A stretch of DNA of 64,000 bases from Rana temporaria (Eukaryota; Chordata; Amphibia; Anura; Ranidae), in contig NC_053489.1 of NCBI RefSeq assembly GCF_905171775.1, forward strand, positions 328,572,089 through 328,636,088, read 5' to 3'. The notes under the pieces are model-generated. The model did not search any database and was not told the origin of the DNA. It saw nothing but the letters and a program-made list of their open reading frames with translations. The position numbers were made by a program, and so were the translations under genes. Of this stretch, positions 56,081-64,000 are shown in pieces (position 1 is the stretch's first letter; every line of letters starts with the position of its first letter).

Positions 56081-57208
56081 ATGGAGACAGGTCAGCAAGC
56101 CCCGATTATCATCCCAGAGATGTTCCGGGCAGCGCAGGCTGTAGGCCCCAAAGCCGCGGCCTCGAGTAAGCCTCCGGCGCCGCTCGGCAGCTCCAGCACA
56201 CTTGCGGACGGCGCGATCGGCGCCCAAACAGCGCTGACACCCCCAATCCAGCAGGCACAGCAGCAGGCAAAGTCCCTGAGCCTGGCAGACCTACAGGCTA
56301 ATCTGCAGGCAGTCGCCATGGACATTAAAGCGTCCTTTACTGCAGCCATAACAGACATCAGAGCTGACATCCAGGGCATAGCTGCAAGGACTGGAGTCAT
56401 TGAACAGGCCTCAGCACGCCACTCAGAGGCAATCAAGCAAGTACAAAGAAATGCTGACATGCACCTTTCCCATATCATTGAAATGTACCGCCACTTAGAG
56501 GACCTCGAGAATAGGGGGAGGCGCCATTATATCCGGATAAGGGGGGTCCCAGAAATGCCGGACCAAATACCTGTAGAACGTACTGCAGAAACTATATTTA
56601 ATGACATTCTAGAAAGACCCCCTGACTCCCCGATCGAGTTTGAGAAAGTCCACAGAGCCCTAAGACCCAGAGGGAGAGAAAATGACCCCCCCAGAGATAT
56701 AATTTGCTGCCTGGTAAACTTCCCTATTAAGGAAGCGATCCTGAGAAAAGCCAGGGAGAAAAACAGGGTCATCTTTAATGGCACAGAAATAAAACTCTAT
56801 CAAGACCTCTCAAACATAACTTTGCAGCAACGCAGGGCTTTGCGCCCGATCACAGAGCAACTGTGATCGAGAGGGATACCATACAGGTGGAAGTTCCCCT
56901 TCTGCCTTTTGGCTACTTCAAGGGGTCACACAGCGCTGCTTAGAACACCCGATGACCTCCGATCTTTCTGTGAAGCCATGAACATACCTAGAACAGAGGT
57001 CCCAGAATGGTACAACTCATTTAAAATGAACAAGCCTTGGGTTGCAGTTTCCAACAATCTCACCCCTAGAGCACAGAGACAGAGAGATCGACGCCGTAGA
57101 TCGCCGTCTCCTCTCCGCAACAGAAGAGTAGAAGCCCAAGGAGACCCAGGAATCTCTCCACCCAGACGTAGAGACCGAATGGACCACCAGGACCACATGG
57201 ACACCTAA
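56081..57208 (+). pseudogene. L1/Tx1 ORF1, single nonsense codon
   Basis: RNA-binding protein of the element. N-terminal low-complexity part (METGQQAPIIIPEMF), helical segment with heptad-like pattern (LADLQANLQAVAMDIKASF to about residue 145), then DLENRGRRHYIRIRGVPE opening the RRM-like domain, HRALRPRGREND and PPRDIICCLVNFPIKEA. At 56864 a TGA stands in frame; the frame continues through RGIPYRWKFPFCLLATSRG to a basic tail (RQRDRRRRSPSPLRNRR). The stop is explained by CpG decay of a CGA arginine codon. 375 codons without it, a normal length. Confidence 0.87.
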
Positions 57209-59033
57209 ATCCGATTCCAAATTCTGGAAGATTGAAAGCCGAAGACCAGCCCATTCAAAGCTCCGAACATATAAATCCAGCCGCCGCAGATTTACAGTTT
57301 CTCTGCACATCTCTCTTTAAATTGTATTAGAGACTGGATTCTGATCTACGCAGGCCCTAGCCTAACCCGACAGACTTATTTTTATTTTTTTACCCCTTTT
57401 TTTCCCCATGTCTTTCTTTCTTTATCTCCTGCAGCAACACTTTTCACCTTCAACAAAGAGAATAGAGCTGCATCCCTCCAAGGAGATCCGACCGGCTAAC
57501 AAAGAACCAGACAAACTTTCTACAAAAAGGTTTGATATCTTAGATCGTCACGAACTAGACGCTTGTAAGTAAGGCTCCCTTTTTCACACAGTTCAAAAAG
57601 CAAGAGACAACCGTTTATTCCTTATGCTATACAGTCCATTTGCCTTTACGGTCGGTCATCTACTTTATGTCAGACAGCCTATCTCTTAGTATAACTTTAC
57701 CATATTATGATTGTTTGATACGCAGACACCCTACTGGGATATACCGAGACACTTTTGGGAGATAATAGTGGACTTCTGATACCTATAAGGGGTGAATTGC
57801 TTAATAACTATCTCAGCCCAAAGTTGTTTCCACTTGATCTGCATAGGTGTTAAAGACATATGTTACACCTTTGTCTGTTTGTTATGTTTTCTTATTGGGT
57901 TGTGTATCCATGCTCGCATCACAAGATTTAATGAGACATGGCAGTGATCAATACCTATTCAGTCCATACACCAGCGCCCTAAAGTCCTGGTGCGCGATTA
58001 ACCTGCTCACCTCAATATTATTTATGACAATGATACCATTTTAATAGACAAACGGCTTTGCGGGCGACGCAATACATGAAATGTAAACCAAATACACAGT
58101 TCATACGCTTGATCACTGCGATGCCTCACACAGGTGCTAAAATGTTTTCTTATTTGTGTCCAGTCACAATAGTTGAATAAGTTATTTGGTTCTGTTCTGT
58201 TTTTTTTTTTTTCTTCACTATTCACCCCTTGGGGTACCACGCTGATATAAACTTACACAAGGAAACTGCTCAAACTCTTAATGTTAGACAAGTAATCTAT
58301 ACAATACTAAAGCAACACTCCCACCTAGTGGTCGAAAGTAAAATGGTAATTAATGATCTTTCAAGCTTGATATTTTCGATACCCTCCAAATGCTAAACCA
58401 TTGGGTGTCTCCCCCTGGCCATAAGCCCTCTTTGCGGTTGTATTTATATGCTTAATCCAGTCAACCACCAATTTAACACATGAGACTCAACACCGTCATT
58501 TTGTTTTTTTATTTTTTCCTCAACTTTCCACAAATATCCCCGTGCCATTAGGTTTTTATTAGCATTTTTGCTGTTCCAGAATGCTACTTTCACTGGTTTA
58601 TAGAACAGAGTAGAGAGATAGGAAGAGTGTAGGTAAGAAAGAGTTAAATAGAATACGACTAAGTACAAGAATCTACATTAGATAAGAGTGCCTACTCTGA
58701 CTGTATACTATTGCTCACAATCAAAACTAAAAATCCATTTCGAGACTGATTATAGCCACGAATCCACACAAGGGGCAGATTATTTATCCGTCCTTTGACC
58801 CATCCGGTATTTTACATACTAGGGTAGACCAGCTGGTCTAAGCCTACCCCCGGAGTTATATCCTTCTAACCTCTTCCTTCCCCCCACCAACCCCCCCCCC
58901 TTTTTTTTTGCACAACTCTCATAACACTGTTCATTGACGAGACTTTAGGGTAACTCTCGCTTTAGTTCTCGTGGCATTTTTTTTGACGCTTTAAAGACAG
59001 ACACAAAAAACTATCCACACACGACCTGCAGCA
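57209..59033 (+). other. Long inter-ORF region of LINE 2
   Basis: 1.8 kb between ORF1 and ORF2, compared with about 0.6 kb in LINE 1. T- and C-rich tracts at the ends (57375-57430, 58880-58915) resemble the inter-ORF sequence of LINE 1. I see no TSD or terminal repeats marking an insertion, so it may be the native arrangement of this subfamily. Confidence 0.5.
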
Positions 59034-62000
59034 ATGACTTTGAGTAATCAACAGACCATCCCACTATCTGTTAAACATCTATCTGTAAATGCTAAAGGCC
59101 TCAACATACCTAAAAAACTAACCAAATTCCTTAATGAGTTTCACAAACAAAAGGCCAACATCGTTTGCGTACAAGAGACCCACTTCAAAACTGATAGAAT
59201 CCCGAAATTTCAAGATAGGAGATACCCTCTAGCTTTTCATGCCTCAAACTCAGAAGGGAAAACGAAAGGGGTCTCTATACTAATTTCTAATCAGACTCCT
59301 TTCCAAGTGCATGACACCCTGCTAGACCCCAGTGGTAGATATTTATTTATTAAAGGAAAATTAGAAAACCATCCAATGACAATTGCCAATGTTTACTCCC
59401 CAAACTCGGGACAAGTTATTTTTTTCCGCAAGATTAAGGATTTGCTGACAACCTTTGCCGCAGGCATTTTAATTCTAGGGGGGGACTTCAACATTCCCTT
59501 GAATCCCCTCATAGACACTTCGAATGGAGCATCGAGCCTTCCTTACAGAGCATTAAGACAAATCAAGCTACAATTGAAAGATTTGACATTACATGACACC
59601 TGGAGAACTCTGTATCCTCAAACCAAAGACTTCACTTACTTTTCCACCATCCATCAAAAATACTCTAGAATCGATTACTTATTTATATCACAATCTGACC
59701 TAACCTTTTTAAAAAACTCAACAATTGAGCCCATGACACTTTCTGACCACCATCCTATAACCACTACACTGACTTTCCCTGAAAAAAAAATAGTGACAAA
59801 AATGTGGAGACTCAATTCTGCAATACTAAAAGACCCTGCAGATGTAATCGAGATACAAGACAATCTGTCGGACTATTTCGTAAGGAACGAAAATGATGAA
59901 ACCTCTTCTCTAATCCAATGGGAAGCGCACAAATGTGTCATCAGGGGTGAATTCATTAAAAAACTAGCAAGGCTAAAAAAGGAGCGCCAATTGAGAATTA
60001 AAGTTCTCACAGATCAGATCCACAAACTGGAAATATCACACAAAAGAAACATAGCTGTTTCATCACTCGAAGAGCTAACCAAGACAAGGGCACTTTTAAC
60101 AGAGGAATTAAACTTGAAAATAAAAAGACAATACGTACTGAGACACAAGATATACTATGAGCAGGGTAAAAAGAGTGGGAAGTTATTGGCCAAGGCAGTT
60201 CAAAGTAAAAAAATATCTTCAACTATACACCAAATTAGAGACAATCAAGGGAAATCACATTCCACAAACGAGGAGATCGCCAAGCAGTTTGAAACATACT
60301 ATCAATCCCTCTATGACCTTCCGTCAAACCCAAAATGCCCCCAAAATTCAGAGAAAAGAGCAAAAATGATCCAGGATTTCCTAAGAAAATACAGCCCACG
60401 AAAGCTAGCTGAAGACAAAGCACAGGAACTTGAAGCCCCTATATCAGGTCCAGAATATGACAAAGCCATGAAAGAGATGAAAATTGGTAAAGCACCTGGA
60501 CCTGATGGTTTGCCACTACAATATTATAAAACGTTCAATGAAATTTTAAAACCAAGGTTCCTGAAAACCTTCCAATCGCTCAAGTCTGAACGCCAACCTC
60601 CCAAACAACTACTTGAGGCACACATTACAGTAATTCCTAAAGAGGGTAAGGTTACATCACAAGTCACAAACTATAGGCCTATATCCTTAATTAACGTCGA
60701 TGTCAAGATTTACGCCAAAATCTTAGCCAATAGATTGGTACCACTACTCAATTCCTTTATAACTTTAGATCAGGTGGGATTCATCCCAGGTAGAGAGGGG
60801 CGTGACAATACTATTAAAGCCCTTAACATTAATCACTGGTTAACCACTAACAAGAAACAAGGATTCTTCCTATCCCTGGATGCTGAAAAGGCGTTCGATA
60901 GAGTGGCCTGGGACTTCTTGGTTCGGCAGAGCCTCCCTAATCAAAATGACAATACTGCCTCGTTTCCTTTACATTATGCAGACAATACCCATCTTCTTAC
61001 CTCTGTCCTTCTTCTCTTCTTTTCGCAAGGCATGCTCTAAATTTGTCTGGAGAGGCAAATCCCCTAGGATTAAACTTACCAGATTACACTTACCCAAAAA
61101 CAGGGGTGGAATAGCATTACCTGATCTTAAAAAATATCACCAGGCAACTCTTCTAACACGCATTGTAGATTGGAATTTACATAAATCCGTCAAGGACTGG
61201 GTCTCATTGGAACATATACAGTTCACCCAAGATCTCAGCACCCTACCATGGATCCACCCTAAATACCACTTGAAGATTATTAAGAAGCACCCCCTCATTG
61301 GACCTACTCTAAAAATCTTCCACAGCACATTTAAACCCACAAATACTACCCCATGGCTTAGCCCTCTAACAACTTTGAGAAACAATCCAGATTTCCCCCC
61401 AGGACTGGAGAATAACTGTTTAAAACATCACTGGCCTCACGAGCGAATCCTATCCAGACAATTCTTTAAAAACAAGAAGATATTATCTAGAGAGGACCTG
61501 AACAAGGACATTAAGCCCTTCTTAATTCCTTTTTGGAATTATATCCAAATTAGACATTACTTGACCAAGACCGACACAGCACATTGCTGGACAAGACCAC
61601 TCACAAAATTGGAAGACATTTGCACAAAAAAACCCCCACACAGACATATCATATCATCTTTGTACAACTCACTGTTCGAGGATAAGACGAATTTCTCCAG
61701 CTCCTCATGTCAGAATTGGGAAAAAGATATAAATACCTCTCTGACTGATGAGAACTGGGAAAACATCTTCACGTATGCTCATAAGGGGTCACTAAACGTA
61801 GCCACACAAGAATGCAGTTTTAAAATCATCACCCCTCTATTCTTCACAAATTCTCGCCAATACTCTCCGACCGATGTTGGAGGGGTAAACAAGAGGAAGG
61901 CTCGATGCTCCACATATGGTGGACCTGCCCATTGATACACAACTTTTGGAAATCAGTCCACGAGACCATTTCCTTAGTCACATCGGAAAACTTTGACTTT

Positions 62001-62281
62001 ACACCAGCACAATATCTCTTACACTTCAACTCCCTCCCAAAGAAACGTTATCTGAAATCGCTCCCAATGTTTATGATCAATGCTGCATGACAATGTATCC
62101 CCGCTCATTGGCGCACAAATATTACTCCTTCCAAAATAGAATGGTTCAGAAGAATAAACAACATAGAAAAAATAGAAGAACTCATAAGTATTTCTCAGGA
62201 GAGAATAACGAATTTCTCGACAACATGGTATAATTGGATGGTTTTCAAAGAGTCACAGACATATAAAACAATCATTCAGTA
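59034..62281 (+). pseudogene. L1/Tx1 ORF2, RT active site deleted
   Basis: Endonuclease domain complete: SVNAKGLNIPKKLTKFL, CVQETHF, LGGDFNIPL, SRIDYLFISQ and TLSDHHPI (SDH motif intact). RT begins GKAPGPDGLPLQYY, NYRPISLINVDVKIYAKILA, DQVGFIPGREGRDN and SLDAEKAFDRVAWDF. At about 60910-60925 the sequence jumps to WFGRASLIKMTILPRFLY, the region after the active site, so the YADD block is deleted. The downstream part (60880-61935 frame) is open to a frameshift near 61890, continues LHIWWTCPLIHNFW, and meets TGA at 62088 before CIPAHW. The endonuclease could fold; reverse transcription is impossible. Confidence 0.9.
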
Positions 62282-62779
62282 AAATTGAAAAGCACCCTCT
62301 GCAAGCCTATTAAACATCTTGATAAAGTGGATGGAATATACTGGTAAATTACCCTAAGTCAGACAACTCTCACCAAGCTCCCCCTCCCCATTTTTTTTTC
62401 CTTTTTCTCCTCCCCCTCCCCCCTCTCCCCAACCCCTTCTCTACTTATCTTGACCACGAAAGAAATATATAACTGAATAACCTGTTTACCGGTCGAGATG
62501 GGTTCAACAAAAAAAAAAAAAAAATTCTCTTTGGTGAATTTTTTTTTTTCCTTTTATGCTATTTAATGTTCTCTCATTTAGGACTCTCTCTCCTCAATTA
62601 TTTTGTCCGATTAATGACTATATTTTGGCATAAGAGTGTAATCTGCGACACCACGTTTTCGGATATTTATCACTATTGTTAACATATGCAGTCATATGAT
62701 GTATCTATACGATGCTATGTTTGATTTCATACTCACCTAATAAAACTTTATGAAACAAAAAAAAATGACATGTGTGCTA

Positions 62780-63398
<619 letters not shown>

Positions 63399-63406
63399 GT
63401 ATAGTG

Positions 63407-63460
63407 GATATATAGTGGTATAGTACTGTGAGATTTATACAAATTTGATAGTAAGAAGAG

Positions 63461-63547
<87 letters not shown>

Positions 63548-63655
63548 TTTTTTTTTTGTTTTCTTCTTGCTACCAAATTTGTATAAATCTCAAAGTGTAT
63601 ACTAACAATATATATATTTTTTTAAATATATACGTGATAGTACTATACCACTAGC
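63407..63655. repeat. Inverted repeat enclosing (TA)n microsatellite 2
   Basis: Arms: gtgagatttatacaaatttg (near 63427) against caaatttgtataaatctca (near 63573), with agtggtatagtact against agtactataccact further out. About 80 bp of TA (63464-63543) sit in the loop. This would extrude readily as a cruciform. Confidence 0.8.
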
Positions 63656-63923
63656 CTATAAAGATCATGTAATTGTGTATGCCCGCATTACAAGAATCTT
63701 GAAAATAAATAAGATCAAGGACCTCAAATATTAAAATATCTATAAAAACCCCAAAGATAAACTCTAAAACACTAAAGGCAAAATAAAATCTCTCCTTATT
63801 GTTAAAGCAACACAAAAAAAAACTAAGATAAAAAGAGAAGATTAACAAAATGCTCAGCCTGCTTGATACAGTGCAATATTAATAACACTGTTAAGCTGAT
63901 ATGTATATATATATATATATACC
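63656..63923. other. AT-rich, nothing recognised
   Basis: A-rich sequence with a short (TA)n run near 63902-63920. No feature supported. Confidence 0.5.
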
Positions 63924-64000
63924 ATAAGACATATTTTTTCCCCCAAAAAATGTGGGGAAATGCCTGTGCATCTTATGGAGCGAATATAGACCCTGCCGCT
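63924..64000. repeat. Left end of an interspersed repeat cut by the window edge
   Basis: ataagacatattttttccccc is followed by an inverted partner (gtggggaaatg...tgcatcttat), a hairpin-like terminal structure of a DNA-transposon-type repeat. The rest lies outside the window. Confidence 0.4.

Larger units (their letters stand above)
55931..62764 (+). mobile_element. L1/Tx1-type LINE 2, internally deleted
   Basis: A 6.8-kb element flanked by a 13-bp TSD, atgacatgtgtgc (55918-55930 and 62765-62777). It begins ggagggggcgtggcc, with ORF1 at 56081-57208, an unusually long 1.8-kb inter-ORF region, ORF2 from 59034 and a 3' end cctaataaaactttatg plus A run. The polymerase active site is deleted. Confidence 0.92.

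Overview
The window looks like a stretch of anuran (frog) genome made almost entirely of transposable elements. The case rests on the mix seen together: DIRS tyrosine-recombinase retrotransposon, L1/Tx1-type LINEs, L2-type LINE, Penelope-like elements (PLEs), Ty3/gypsy chromoviruses, PIF/Harbinger-type MITEs beginning with variants of ggccctgtacacacg, TTAA-flanked elements and a Tc1 remnant. This mix is typical of large ranoid frog genomes. I found no host exon, tRNA, rRNA, CRISPR array or operon. The species cannot be named from the sequence alone.

Layout. 1-3.4 kb: mostly unassigned, with a PLE-type 3' fragment. 3.42-9.05 kb: an old L1/Tx1 copy split by a younger L1/Tx1 insertion (3558-8493) with a 16-bp target-site duplication (TSD). 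9.5-16.1 kb: a PLE 3' end with a hammerhead-like motif, a tandem duplication carrying a Harbinger-type MITE, a second MITE, a Tigger-like element and a TTAA element. 16.1-18.6 kb: PLE 1 with a GIY-YIG endonuclease and a hammerhead-like motif. 18.6-27.7 kb: an L2-type LINE on the minus strand split by a young 6.0-kb chromovirus (Gypsy A, 19166-25204). 29.4-34.0 kb: a broken plus-strand relative, Gypsy B, with a MITE inside its RT-RNase H region. 34.0-37.6 kb: mostly unassigned. 37.57-40.58 kb: a roughly 3-kb palindromic PLE-like composite with a 14-bp TSD. 41.8-42.0 kb: Tc1 end. 42.04-47.77 kb: nearly intact DIRS element on the minus strand. 48.4-49.2 kb: two MITEs. 49.27-51.2 kb: PLE 2. 52.1-54.4 kb: MITE and hAT-like repeats with nested LINE tails. 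55.93-62.76 kb: second L1/Tx1 element. 62.8-64 kb: AT-rich palindromic and (TA)n sequence.

How the parts relate. The elements do not form a pathway, but nesting gives a relative history. L1 inserted into an older L1; Gypsy A into the L2 LINE; MITEs into Gypsy B and into an existing tandem duplication; a LINE tail into a MITE. Gypsy A (nearly identical LTRs) and the DIRS element (single-base lesion) look youngest. The most interesting signals are hammerhead-like motifs with covarying stems in the PLE-derived repeats, an apparent templated insertion in the palindrome copied from sequence like that 8.6 kb away, and a likely spliceosomal intron in the DIRS gag gene.
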